Origin: Zygnema circumcarinatum
Lineage: Eukaryota > Streptophyta > Zygnematophyceae > Zygnematales > Zygnemataceae
Length of the DNA stretch: 64,000 nt
Assembly: GCA_037447605.1 (NCBI GenBank)
Contig: CM074809.1
Location: 789,705-853,704 of the forward strand
Direction: 5' to 3'
Part shown: piece by piece, positions 34,605 to 46,058 of the stretch
Numbering within the stretch: position 1 is the first letter of the stretch
Layout: each line of letters starts with the position of its first letter
The notes under the pieces: model-generated
The model's database searches: none
Seen by the model: the letters and a program-made list of their open reading frames with translations, nothing else
What the model was told of the DNA's origin: nothing
Made by a program: the position numbers and the translations under genes

Positions 34605-37600
34605 TCAGGCTGATGTTGTGACTGTTTCCGGAACTTCAGCCGGTTTCGCGAGCGTTTGACTGTCAACGGCAAGCCCCATGGCATGGAATCCGTTGTCAAC
34701 GTAAAGAGTGACCCCTGTAATGGATGATGCGAGGGGCGAAGACAGGAACGCTGTAGCCACACCAACTTCATCTGCAACATGGAAACAGGTTTAAAGGATC
34801 AGGCTGCAAACAAGTAGTCGATGTTTAGGCTTTTGAAACAAACAGTGAACTATGACGGCTACAAGTACAATTTTCTTCCAAGTATAAGTGCTTCTACGCC
34901 TGAGATTGATTTGCAGTTGCGCCACTGTTGGGTAAGATGACCAGGCTCTCCATGAGCTAAACTTGATTTGGACCACTGGACTGGACTGGATTATCGCCAG
35001 ATTAAGGACAAAGGGTCATGTAACGACAAGCTTGATTTTAAGCCCATCAAGTACCCGTTCCTTTTTTTGTTGCGATACATTTCATATCCTATTATACCAG
35101 CACGTTCTTAACAAAAAGAATGAAAGGATACCACCTATAAATATGTATGGAATCTCATACAAAATAAACGAAATAGATAGATACATGATTCATCGAAGGC
35201 TCTGATTGGAAGGACATGTTCTTACAAGCATCAAGCTCTTTCGGAAGTGGAGAATTGGCGGTGGAATAGTTGATCATGTCATCAATGAACCCGATCGCCT
35301 TTGCAGCTCGGCTCCTCAAGGGACCTGATCCACCCACACAGAAACGTGCATCAGTCAACTACCCACAATAATCAATACTCAAATTACTCAGTAACCTGCT
35401 TCCATGATTCAGGTGAACCACGATTTCAGTCATGTACATGTTTCAGTCTGACTAGTTAAACTAATGTGTACAGTCCTGTGAATGCTGCCGATGAGAATGC
35501 AGCTTCTGTGCAATTTGCACATTTCCAAATCCTGGCATATGCTGAAGGTCTGAGCTTGAAAAACGAAGATTCTGCATTTTCGAGCACTCTCTGGACCTCT
35601 GTGGACGTTTGATTCAAGGATGCTTTAATATAGTTTTGAACCCTCAATGTGTTTTCAAAGTGACACCTAACCAGGTCTTCACGCTAAGCTCATCCGAAAT
35701 ATTTCCAGTTTCTTCACTTTTAAATACGACAAACTCAAGGAAAAAGGCCATTACCAGCTGAAATAGTATTAACACGAATGCCCCACTTTCGACCAGCCTC
35801 CCATGCCAACACCTTCGTATCACTCTCCAGTGCTGCTTTAGCGGAGCTCATCCCACCACCATACCTGAACAAGCACATGAAATCAGCCACAGTTTGTCAT
35901 CAGAACCAGTGCAAGTCCAAGTTGAGCTCATGCTTTTGTGTCGACTTGTGACCTTTGCCTAATGAGTTCTATCTTCATGAATGTGAAAGTGAAAAGGGAA
36001 CCGAAGGAGTTGCATATCTAACTGATGAAACACCTGTGGCTTGGAATATCCAACGAGAAAAATCTCCGCAATCTTAGCTAGCGGAGCCTTGAACTTAGAA
36101 TATATAGTTACAATAGCTCATTGCTGTTCATGCTTTAAGCATTTCTTAAAAAATGGCGAGACATTACCTTAAGTACCACCCATGACATTAATCTACAATT
36201 CAAACCAGAGGCTCTAAGCCTTGCCTATCTCCCGACTTCTGGTTACATGTTTATTGTATCCACATTCATCTTTTCTTCAGATCAAGTCCTCAGGTCCTTG
36301 TCATGTATACATCAGCTTCAAGGCGAGCTCACCCAGGAATAACCCGTTCGGAGGCAATGTAAGTGAGAGAAACGACAGAGCTCCCTGCAAAATCACGAAA
36401 ATGAGGCCCACAGTCGCAAAGTTGAGCTTAAGCCCTATGTAGCCGCCAGAGAAAAAGTAAGGGTTGTTCGGGAACCTATGGTTTCATAATCTGCATCGCA
36501 TGTGCGAAACAGACCAAAACTGAAACAAATACAACACTTCCAGGATACACATTTTCTCGGGCATTTGAAGTATCGAGTGGTAGGAAAATCTTTTCAATAG
36601 ATAGAGAGCAAGTGATGCCCATTGACCCAGATGGTTAGAAGGAACTCACCTGGATTCATTATGGGACCAAACTTTTGCACAAGTGTGATAAAGCTGTATG
36701 TTGATGCAGATACGGCAGCAAGATACCCTTTCCGGGATGTTTCCAACAAAGGTTTTTGCACCTGCAGAATAGGGCGTGGGACATGAAACAAGAACTTTAC
36801 GGAACTCCAAAGGCAGCCTGCATGGAGTCATTAATGCTTTTCGCCTGAAAGATACCTCTTTGTCTTGCACTACACCACTACAGTAACCCTGACAGCGAGT
36901 ATTAAATAAATTTTCAAACAGGGCAATGAAGAGAAAATATTGCTCACTTCTGGGCCATTGGCAAGGGAGTGGACCAAAATGTCAATGCTTCCATAGTCCT
37001 CCTTCACCTTATCAGCCAGTTCCTGCAACAGCATGAATCATTTCCTTGAGTTAAGAATGAAAAGCCGCAAGAGATTCGCGTGTGGATGTGGTGTCCCTCC
37101 ACTGTTTAGCTTCAGAGCTCTCCTTCAGCAACAGTAAGGAGACTGAATGAAAGATTTATATCGAATTACTGCCAGAGATAGAAACACATACACGGTACCA
37201 GAAGCAGGCCAGCCATATTCCAAACAAAATGGGCCAGCTCATCAAACATTGCCATGAATGGAGTGTACACAAAAAGAAGGGAAAGTGCAGCTGAGAGTCA
37301 ATAAAGCATTATTTAAAACCTCAGCAAAATTAATATTCTCCAAAATGCCATATTTATGAATGAACTCAATGCACTTTTGCTGTCGAAAGTTCTTCAAGTG
37401 GCAAGCTTTCAAGGTCAACGCAAAACGACAGACAGTGGACCTGGTGCACAGCATGTGCAGTTCAAGAAAGTCAGGCTATCAAAAAAGTGATGATGAACTA
37501 GGAGCAATTTGGCCCACACGAACAGAAAAATGTATACGGAGGTGAAGACACCGAGAAAAAATTATGACTGGCTTGTCTTATTTCTCTTCAATGAGTTAGG

Positions 37601-39662
37601 GAGGTGCCAAAGCTTTAAAATCTCCGCGGCAGTACTGTCAAAAATAATGGAAAGTCATGAGGAACCCTTGGGGAGGGATAGGCGTGTACCTGAACTGTCC
37701 ATCCAGAGGCACCGGCATACCTCTTGTTGTTCTTGATCTGCAAGACCAAGCCCAACCTTTCCCTCGTTCCTATCAGTTCTTGAAGCTGTGAAGCCTAAAC
37801 TAGGATGTCAGGAATATTTATCAGATATGAGCAACAACTACATATTTAACCAGAAAGGCTCCAAGATTAATCAATTTTCGCGTACAGTCAAGCATATCTG
37901 CCGACTTCACTATTCAAAATGGAAGCGTAAGACGTGGAGAGTAGATAAGCATACGTCTTCAGGTACATCCTCTGCTGTATCGAACACAGCATCCATTGCG
38001 TAAACCTTCGCAACTTCCAGCAAGGAGCCATTCGCCAGCCTGCAAACAAAACAATAACGCGTCGTAACTCGATCGGCATGGCATACGAACTGAAACAGTG
38101 CAACTGGTGCTGTTCACAGCAATATACATTGTCAAAGAGTGGAAAACCTTTGCTACCTTTAACCGTCATCTTCTCCTAATTGTGTCATGGTATGGCCATC
38201 AACAAATTCTGTCAAGAGAGACCACAAAGAAAGGAGACCATCGACGAAGAATGAAAAACTTCGGTGTGGTCTTGAATTCATGCCTCACTATAGAAGTCAA
38301 GAGACCGTAACTTACTTGCGGGATTCGTCAAACTTGCCACGTCGCAGACTTGTCTCAAAAATATTAAGTGCCTGCCACCAGAGGTAATATGGCAGTCAGT
38401 TTTAGCTTCCATCATAATTATGTGAAATTCAAGTTCCTCCAGATATCGGAACAATATGGAGCTCCTTTCTCGCTATGCATAGCACCAATGGGCTTTTTTT
38501 TGCTTGCCGACATACGGAGAGGAGATGGAAGCATCAGCTAATGCTCCGCTAACGTTCTGGAAGAAATTACCTCCTTTGATTCTACCCCTGCGAACTTGGA
38601 CTGTGTTTTTCAATCTGCTAAGAATAGGCCAGTAATATCCAAACACAGAACCATACGTGGAAACTACCTGAAACTCCACATTGACAATATACGCTGTAAA
38701 GAAAACATGATGGATACTGAAATAGCTTCTTGAATGCGCCTGAATGCAAAAAGCACGTGTAGAATTGCATTTGCTTTAAGGTAACTAGAGGCAGAAAAGT
38801 CAATGCGGGCCGGCAAAGAAATCCCAAGAAACCAAATGATTAAGTTTGAAACACATGAGGTGAACCCATCAAGTCCATACCGGAACCCAAGTTCCAAGAA
38901 GAATCTCCGCTCCAGCTTCAGCGAGCGCCTTTGTGATTGCCCAGCCAAAGCCCTGGTCGTCAGCTACGCCAGCAATGAAGGCGCGTTTACCTGTAGGAAA
39001 GCAGTTTCACGGCTTTATATTTCTTGTTTTGTCGACTACTTTGGCAGATTACGTCCGGCTTCAGCCAAACTTTTCAGTTGCAAGAGCTAGTTACATGAAG
39101 GAGCACATCTTGGCATTCAGTTTTTAAATGCTCGTGAAACAGCCAGAAAGGGCATCACCACCCTTCTGTTCTTGTACTTCAAAAAAATGAGCTTAGTTTA
39201 ACAAAGAAAGCAGAAAAGCGTTTGCTTACAACCTTCAAGATTTGACGCTTCAACCGCATTAAACTAACCAATAGTGGAATCTCCTGAAGACATTAACACA
39301 GCAATCATAAACACATTTACATCAATCAGGCGTTACTCGGCTACACTGGATAGCAGGCACCTACCCCTCAAATCAATCGGCAATCCCCCATAAGAAGATG
39401 CCCCATTGGTTGAAGCAGTGATCTCGCCACTGTGCCTTCTGCTAGTATAACGGCTGTTAGCTGGCACTACAGCTGGCTGCTGAAGCCTCTTCGAAGCACC
39501 GATGAACTGAGAGCAGAGAGCATTCGCGATAGAGCTAGTATGCCTCCTCGAGCAAGCATAAAGAGTTTTTGTCCCAATGTTTGACGTGCTCGCTCTCGCA
39601 ACCACTGACGGCAAAGCCCCCGTAGGCACGAGATTCACTGCTCCCACAGCCATAGCTGCCAT
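34605..39662 (-). CDS. MOD1: Plastid enoyl-[acyl-carrier-protein] reductase (NADH), FabI/MOD1 type
   Basis: It reduces trans-2-enoyl-ACP, the last step of each round of plastid type II fatty acid synthesis. The transit-peptide exon is 39365-39662 ([15 protein letters not shown], ending LPIDLRG). NAD-binding exon 38881-38990 has [18 protein letters not shown] and [12 protein letters not shown]. Later exons encode [19 protein letters not shown] (38326-38371), [17 protein letters not shown] (37955-38039), [16 protein letters not shown] (37690-37737) and [17 protein letters not shown] (about 36950-37025). They continue with [17 protein letters not shown] (about 36655-36760), [14 protein letters not shown] (about 36330-36390), [19 protein letters not shown] (about 35755-35865), [17 protein letters not shown] (about 35210-35330), and a last exon ending [12 protein letters not shown]...VTTSA. 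The catalytic Tyr and Lys of the Y-x(6)-K pattern are present in YGGGMSSAK. Start chosen at 39662; an upstream in-frame ATG at 39695 is possible. It appears intact. Confidence 0.96.
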
Positions 39663-40189
39663 TCTGCTGCTCTCGCAAGCCTGACAGAGAAGCACAGGAA
39701 GGCTTGTGAGCTGTTAAAGATGTGGCGAAGAGGAAGGAGGAGAACCCTTACGGCTGTGGTCGCCAAACCAAGAGCAGCCCCGTCTTGCAAGGAGTTCCCC
39801 CTTCATGGTTCCAAACCTTGGAGCCTTACACCCGGTTTGCAACCAAAAACTCAAGTTTTCGGCCCTCCTAACTCGAGTACAGAAAGTTTGCAGCTGGCTT
39901 ACGTTTTCTTACGTCATATTCAAAAGTTTAAAACAATTTGCAGTTTTATCCGTCCTTCTCGGGCAGTTTCTTACAGAAAATATGACTAATCTCGCCAATG
40001 GATCGCTGTCACGTGTCGAAAGGTTTTTTTTTCTTTGAGCCGACATCTGCCATAGATAAATTGCTCCCTGAAAACCGCGAACCCAAGTGACGTCATCACC
40101 GAATGTCTTTATCCATCCAACGGACAAATCCTGCCCGAAATCAACACTTTCTGGAAGATATATCCCCTTTGTACCCATCCCAATGGGGG

Positions 40190-40345
40190 TTTTGCGTCGC
40201 CACGTGGCGGCACGCCGCGCGGCGCTGGCTGGCTCCCTCCGGGCGCGCTGATTGGCGCGGGCGGGCGAGCGGGCGGCCAATGGGAGGGGCCGCGCGCCGC
40301 TCGCGCTCCACGTGGCGGGGGGCGCGGGGTGGAACGGGGCACATG
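40190..40345. other. GC-rich island bounded by two G-boxes
   Basis: Local composition rises to roughly four-fifths G+C with many CpG steps, against roughly 40-45 percent around it. CCACGTGGCGG occurs near both ends (about 40200 and 40308), and CCAAT occurs inside (about 40276). It resembles an unmethylated promoter core. Confidence 0.7.
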
Positions 40346-41220
40346 CGGGGATTACTGCTGTCTGTGGAACTGCTGGACAGAGAGCGGTCGCTGTCCATGG
40401 AGCGCGAACACAAGGAGGTTTGTCTGGGAGGGTCTGGTGGCGAAGGGCGGACCGTTGGATCAACTGTTGGATCGACCGTTGGAACAGCCAACCACTGGGA
40501 ATGGATTGGTTGCCAATGGTTCGAACATTGGATTTTGAAGTTTTTTTGGACTACCATTGCTAACCATTGGTGATACATGTGTTTTGCCAAATTTTTCTTG
40601 GAAATCAAGAATGTTCTAGCTCTCTGACTGTAGTGCAGGATAGAGGCGTGGCAATAGTTAGTTGATAGTTCAGTTGAAAATCAAGCTGAATATTACTTCG
40701 GGAGGAGCTTGGCAGTGTTTCCAAACGTTGGCAATGGCCAGCCTTCAATTTCAATGATCGCAGCCATTGCTTTAGCGGATCAGCAACCATTGAATCCAGT
40801 GGTTCGAACCGTTGCCAATGGTTGGCTGAGTCCGTCGCCATGATCCGAACTATTAGATGCATCCAATGGAAAGGAGGATGGTATATTGAACTCACGATGG
40901 CAAGGCCATCGTTACATGAAAAAAACCAACATCGGGAACCGAAAGGAGCGGTCACAATGGACGAAAGGACAAAGAAAAAGCTTCAGAACGGATGTCTACT
41001 CCTAGGCTCAACAACACGGTACTAGAAGCAGCCGCGAAGGTCGCCAATGGCGCAAAGCATTGCCAATGGTCGGAAACATTACCAAAACTGAACCATCCAT
41101 CCATTCTTTGCACCCATCAGCAATGGGTGTCAACCATTGCAGCCATTCCAATGGTTGGTTGCAATGGTTCGCGCCAGTACTCCCACATGCGGCATGCCAC
41201 ATGTTCCCCATTGCAGAACG
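40275..41220. repeat. Cluster of CAATGG/CCATTG hexamers
   Basis: I count about 17 CAATGG or CCATTG words in under 1 kb on the two strands. Many are extended to GCCAATGGTT or AACCATTG, and three are followed by TTCGAAC or TTCGCGC. Some copies are inverted relative to each other (about 40510-40535 and 40800-40830; about 40710-40735 and 41055-41085). Confidence 0.75.
40880..40940 (-). repeat. Dispersed hairpin repeat, copy B
   Basis: Read on the minus strand it gives GGTTCCCGATGTTGG, a T-run, CATGTAACGATGGCCTTGCC and ATCGTGAGTTCAATA. The hairpin GATGGC/GCCATC with loop CTT is perfect. Confidence 0.75.
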
Positions 41221-41608
41221 ATGCCAAAGTTTTGAACGAGATCCATCCGTACACTCTGCGCCGTATGGCCGTTTTCTCATGTCGGTGTGTCCGCCGGATT
41301 CGGCATGGGGGGCTATGAGACCGTCCCCAGAAGCGTACCTACATGTCCGTATTATAGAAAAAGGGAGTCGTGCCGTCCTTGCATAGAATACCGCCTTCCT
41401 GCACCACCGCCTGGCGTCGCTTTCTCCCTGCAACACTGACCTCCTTGTAAGTCCGCTGGAAGCTTTCACCCAGAAAAGTCCGCGCTTTCTCCCTCGGATT
41501 GAGCAGGACTCGGGAGACTTGTGGAGCCTGATGTCAACCTGCCACTATGGGCAACAAATTTGATTTCTCTTTGGTTTTCTTTGGTTCTTTGTATACTTGA
41601 TTTGTCTT

Positions 41609-41614
41609 TATATA
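41609..41614 (+). promoter_or_regulatory. TATA box of the ssSPT gene
   Basis: TATATA lies 19 bp before an ATG at 41628 and 46 bp before the ATG at 41655. Normal TATA spacing puts the transcript start after the first ATG, so the second is the better start codon. Confidence 0.5.
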
Positions 41615-41654
41615 TGGAAGTGAGACTGTGAAGTACGTTCGAAAGCAGGAGAAT

Positions 41655-43376
41655 ATGGCGGAGTATATGGCACGTCAGCGCAAGAATGTGGGCAGAAGTG
41701 CAGGCATCCAAGGCGGGAATGATGCAGGAAGCAGTTTGTCTGCAGATCTTCCACCTGCTGCAGTTTCCAATGGCCAGTGTGACAACGATTCACGGAATTC
41801 TCAGGTGTTAGTCTGATAGGCTGTCTCTCCCCGTGCAGTCGATTAAGCTATCAAGGCTTTGCTGTTGCTGATTTTTCTTTCAAGAATTTCGTGCGAGCTA
41901 TGACGCATCGGTACTAATGAAAAGTAGCTCTGGTCTTGGTCAAGGTCCACGTTCGCCGATGTCCTGGCCGCCAAGTGTTGTATTGAGCCCGACGTGTCTC
42001 CATATCTTATGAGCATCTCGCAAAAGGATTTTCGTCGTATGCTATTTTTTAGTGCTCTCTCGTCAGGACGAGCAGCAAAGCAATGGCTGCCAAGTAGAGA
42101 ATTGAATCATCTCATAACGTTCCATTGCCTCCTTTAATTGGACACTTATTTCCTTAGTTTGCGAATCGAACTCCTGCTGTCCATCTGAATTTCAATTCTC
42201 TCGTGCCTTTCGTATTAGTTGCAGTATTAACTGAAGCAGAACGGAAACTCCATACGTGCAGGCTTTGTACACCAGCTTCGTAAATGTGTATGTGCATGGT
42301 GTTTTTTTTATATGTTTGTCGATATTGGTCAATTTATAGCAGCAAAAGACTTCGTCTTGCAACATCGTTCATCATTTCTTACAAAGCTTCATCTTTTCCT
42401 CATGACCGTCTTAAGGAATCGGTTTTTCTATTAATAATGATGAAGTAAAGTCCAAGTATTTAACAGACCTCCTACTGTTGGCATTGACCTACTGCTAGCC
42501 ATTGCGTCTTAATGCTGGTTGAGCTCACGATGAACATTGGTTCGAGCTTTTTTGTTCTTTGCCAGGTGTCAGCCGATGATAGAGATCAGTCAGCTGTTAC
42601 CCCGGAACCCCTCGCAGTCCCCCTTGCTTTCCTTGGTCGAATGTGGGCTAAGTTCGAGAGACTAGTTTTTCAGTTCAATGTGACCTTTGGACTTTACATG
42701 CTGGATTGGTGGGAACGCGCTATTTGCTGTATCCTTCCATCAACAGTGCCTTCTTCTCGCTATGCCCTAGTACCACTGAGGTCTCGTTTCTTTGCTGTGA
42801 CTCAGTTTACATTGACATATTCTTCAACTTGTCTTTGTCCTTGTCTGTCTTGAAGTAGTTTGTATATTTAGTTCGCATGTCAAAGCATTTAGAACAAGGC
42901 AGGGCCTGCCTGCGTACGGTACGGTTCTTGTTGCTAGAGGACACATGTGGTCACGATGTTTTTAAATGGGCATGCGTATGACTGCATACTAGAATCTTTT
43001 GCACTGAAAGCATGGTCTTCTGTAAGTCACTTTCATTAAACCAAGGCCTATCTTTAATCCGCATAATCAGATGTGGTGGCCCTGCTTCTCCTCTGGTTTT
43101 TGCTGACCATGAGCTGCCGGTTCCTCGTCAGTTCTTATTTCAGGTGAGGCTTGCTACTTTTCTCGTGGTTTCTAGCGGGTTTTCCTTTTTATGCATAGTG
43201 GGTCTACATATAACTTTGATGAAAGGATTTGTTCCATTTTGACTTGGCCGTGCCTGGTCTCAGCATTGATTATAAAGTCGATTCTCTAGTTTCCTCTACA
43301 ATTGTCCTCCAGGTTTTGGTGCAACTTAATCAGCAGCTTCGTTTTTGAAGAGATAATGCAGCAACCACAAACTTAG
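41655..43376 (+). CDS. Small subunit of serine palmitoyltransferase (ssSPT-like)
   Basis: ssSPT is a short ER membrane protein that activates the LCB1/LCB2 serine palmitoyltransferase dimer, the first step of sphingolipid synthesis. Exons 41655-41804, 42566-42728 and 43071-43143 join in frame. The diagnostic block is in exon 2: FQFNVTFGLYMLDWWERAIC, nearly identical to the plant YLYNVTFGLYMLDWWER motif. Exon 3 supplies the membrane helix YVVALLLLWFLLTMSCRFLV. A last exon 43313-43376 would keep frame and end after MQQPQT, giving 149 aa, but its acceptor is uncertain. Arabidopsis ssSPT is about 56 aa, so the roughly 80-residue hydrophilic N-terminal extension (rich in D, S, N, Q) is unusual. 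The start is chosen from TATA spacing. Confidence 0.85.
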
Positions 43377-45598
43377 TGGAGAAACAAGAAGAACTTTAAA
43401 GCGGCGCCACCAATGACGGTGACCGCGATTATGCTGTAGAAATGTTTTTTATAGTTAAGCAATTGTATGAAGGGTCTTTAGAATCAATGGATGTCTCATC
43501 TGTACAGAGGAGTGACTCTATTGAAATTTATGGCATAAGCTACTAGATTATACTGCGTCAATCTACGTCAGTCTCGACATGTCGACATTTTGGAGTATTG
43601 ATTCCTGCGACAGTCTGTCTACAATGACTGCGTGAATCTGCGAAGGGCCCTAATGAAATTTTGGAATGTTGGCCGGAGGGCTGTGTGCAGGCTTACTAGC
43701 CCTCTGTACGTCAATGGGTGAGCATCCATTGCCTTGTAGGAAGTAGCATTGTTCTCTGAAAGGCACATCTTTGACCTGATGGAAGTCTGTCAACTTTGAA
43801 GCCGTTGAGGGATTTCACTGTGATTTGACAGATAGTGGACTTGGGGAAGGTGGCAAGTTCTGTGTGTTCCATGTTTTATGGTATGGGCAGTATGTCTCAG
43901 GTAGAGATTACGGTCATATGGGCTGAATTCAACTCATATGGGCCAAAACCACTTACTGTTGGTTGCCTGCAGGGAGGGACACCTTTTGAATGGAGCTGGA
44001 CACCAATGAAGATCTTCGTATGTCAGATTTCTCTTGGTCAACTTCGGGTTACGATCTTCAGCGAAATGTCGCTGTCTGAATAGGCACCTTCCTGGTCGCT
44101 ACAGACAAATGCACATACCACAATCGTTAACATCCGTTTCGCCGTTTGAGTCTGTCTACCTCAGATGCTCTCCTTTTCCCCTCCTCTCCCCGCGCTCCAC
44201 CTTGTCTTTTCTCATTTATTCTTTCCCAGTCATTGGCCAGTTAGAGCTGGTGTGCGAAGAACATCACCGAGTAGATATGGGCCATCCTGCTTGTCTACCG
44301 CTGACTACTGGAGGAAGGTCCACGGCGCGGTTACGAGTGTCTGCCCTTAGAACGATTTGCTGAACGTTGTGTAAAATAACTCAGTAAGAGCTCGGAGGCT
44401 GAGAATGTTTGCCAGACGGGCTGATTGGTAGGTTCCTTGAAAGGAGGTTTCCACAAGCCACATGGTAGAGAGAGGGCTTACTTGTGGCACCTTTAGGATG
44501 AAGCGAGGCATTGGGGCCAAGCAGTAAGCAAACCCTTCTTTGCTGGAGAGGCAAAGGCAGTCGGATGCTGACTACGACTATGACAATGCAAGATAAGTGC
44601 CTTTTTTCTTAAGTTCGGAAGGCAGTGGAGCTCTAGTTTGCCGCTTTTTCTGGTCCAATGCAAATGGTTGGTAGCAAGGTTGCTCTGATTGGAGGAGCTA
44701 CGACCAATGGCAGATAGAGATTTCGAGATTCTTAAATTGCATCAGCACGTTGGAACTTTTGGATTTCAAAGTCTATGTGAGTTTTGCTGCCGCGTGTCAA
44801 AATCAAAGTCTTTTTTTGGACGAGAGGCTGACCGCAGAAGTTGGTCTGTCCGCGGCCAGGAAAGAAACACTTGGGGCTGAGAGCCTGAGGGACTCAGGCT
44901 TTGCAATTGGACATGCACTGGTCACATAAAATGAAAACAAAAATGTTCGCAAGGGGGGGGGGACGGTCCGACCAATTGGTGCTAGTTTGTGGGCTGTGGC
45001 TTCTTTTTTAATTTCTCCCTCTCCGGTTGTCGACTATAAACCTCTCCTTTGATCCGTCAGCTCATATTGCAGCATGCGGTTGACATCCGTCAGACAGCTT
45101 TCCTTATTTAAAAAAAGAACTCCAAAGTCCAATAGGTCAGGCCGTTTGTAATGCTTTGGGTTCTTTCGGAACGAGATTGCAATAGCTTAAAGTTAAAAAG
45201 CAGAGCTTTGTATGGCACCAATGCTGCTCTTACCATTAGTGACCCTCGATCAAGCTTAAACCCGCGGGACACCTTAGCATCGCCTAATCTAAGTGCTATA
45301 CGACCCTACTTTGCTTCTACTTAAGGTTCTACAGAATGGGAAAGGTTAAAGGTAAGAATTCATTGAAAACTGGGGCACTCTACGCTTTTTTTTCCTTTTC
45401 TTTACTTGGGACTCCACATATATTACGATGGTTTGACTTGCTAATGCATGTAAGTACGCAATCCGTGCATCACAAAACACATTCAACACATGTCCCTTAC
45501 GACATGACCTAATGACATCATGTACACAATGCCACATCTCTCACCTCCTCTTCGGAGAAAGCACATTACTATGTGTCCATTTTCATGAGGGAATGGAA

Positions 45599-45645
45599 GT
45601 GGCATTGATCTCACGATGGCGAAGCCATCAAATGTACATCGCCCT
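45599..45645 (-). repeat. Dispersed hairpin repeat, copy C
   Basis: On the minus strand it reads GATGTACATTTGATGGCTTC then GCCATCGTGAGATCAATGCC, the copy closest to the apparent consensus. The stem GATGGC/GCCATC is perfect with loop TTC. Confidence 0.8.
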
Positions 45646-45723
45646 CGTAGTCCACAAGTGAAGTTTGGCATTGCCACAATCAAGTGAAGGATGGGGCATT
45701 GATCAGCTGCCACATGCTTCACT

Positions 45724-45747
45724 TTGGCATTGCTATCGTGAGATCAC
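45724..45747 (+). repeat. Partial dispersed repeat, inverted relative to copy C
   Basis: TTGGCATTGCTATCGTGAGATCAC matches the terminal third of the repeat. Together with copy C it forms inverted ends of a roughly 150-bp unit that also contains two GGCATTG words. Confidence 0.55.
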
Positions 45748-45895
45748 TACTCATTCATTCTTCAAAAAGTAAAAAACATTGGGAGACTGCGAGGTCACCC
45801 TCTCAAGCGTAAGCTACGCTCAAGCGAAAGATGCAGATATAGTGCATACATATGCCATACATATATCACATGGATACCTCATATTGCATGATTCA

Positions 45896-45952
45896 CTGAC
45901 TTCTGAACTTCTGAACTTCTGAAACTTCTGAAACTTCTGAAACTTCTGAAAG
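45896..45952. repeat. Minisatellite of TTCTGAAAC units
   Basis: About six tandem copies of ACTTCTGAA, with or without one extra A (9-10 bp), lie between genes. Confidence 0.9.
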
Positions 45953-46058
45953 CCTCGAGACTGTAGGCAGGAGTTGAGGCCCGTGTGGTCAGGCGGATGT
46001 ATGCGCATCCTTAAAAAAGGAGAACGAATTTAAGCCTTCAAGGAGGTGATCTGCAGCC

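Larger units (their letters stand above)
39663..41654. promoter_or_regulatory. Divergent region between enoyl-ACP reductase and ssSPT genes
   Basis: This 2-kb segment separates two lipid-synthesis genes transcribed away from each other. It holds a short, extremely GC-rich island (about 40190-40345) flanked by two CCACGTGG motifs, the CAATGG/CCATTG cluster (40275-41220), copy B of the dispersed hairpin repeat and a TATATA at 41609. No coding sequence is supported. Confidence 0.5.
43377..46058. other. Gene-poor region between ssSPT and oxidoreductase
   Basis: No gene is recognised in 2.7 kb. Contents are a 9-10 bp minisatellite (45896-45952), copy C of the dispersed hairpin repeat with a partial inverted copy (45599-45747), and a nine-G run at about 44956-44964. 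Short frames here lack any family signal. Confidence 0.5.

Noticed and set aside
40103-40608. Overlapping frames of about 150 codons on both strands
   Set aside because: They follow from high GC content and have no domain or splice evidence.
45590-45760. Possible complete MITE of about 150 bp around repeat copy C
   Set aside because: Only the last third is present at the right end, and no target-site duplication could be seen, so it is reported only as repeat copies.
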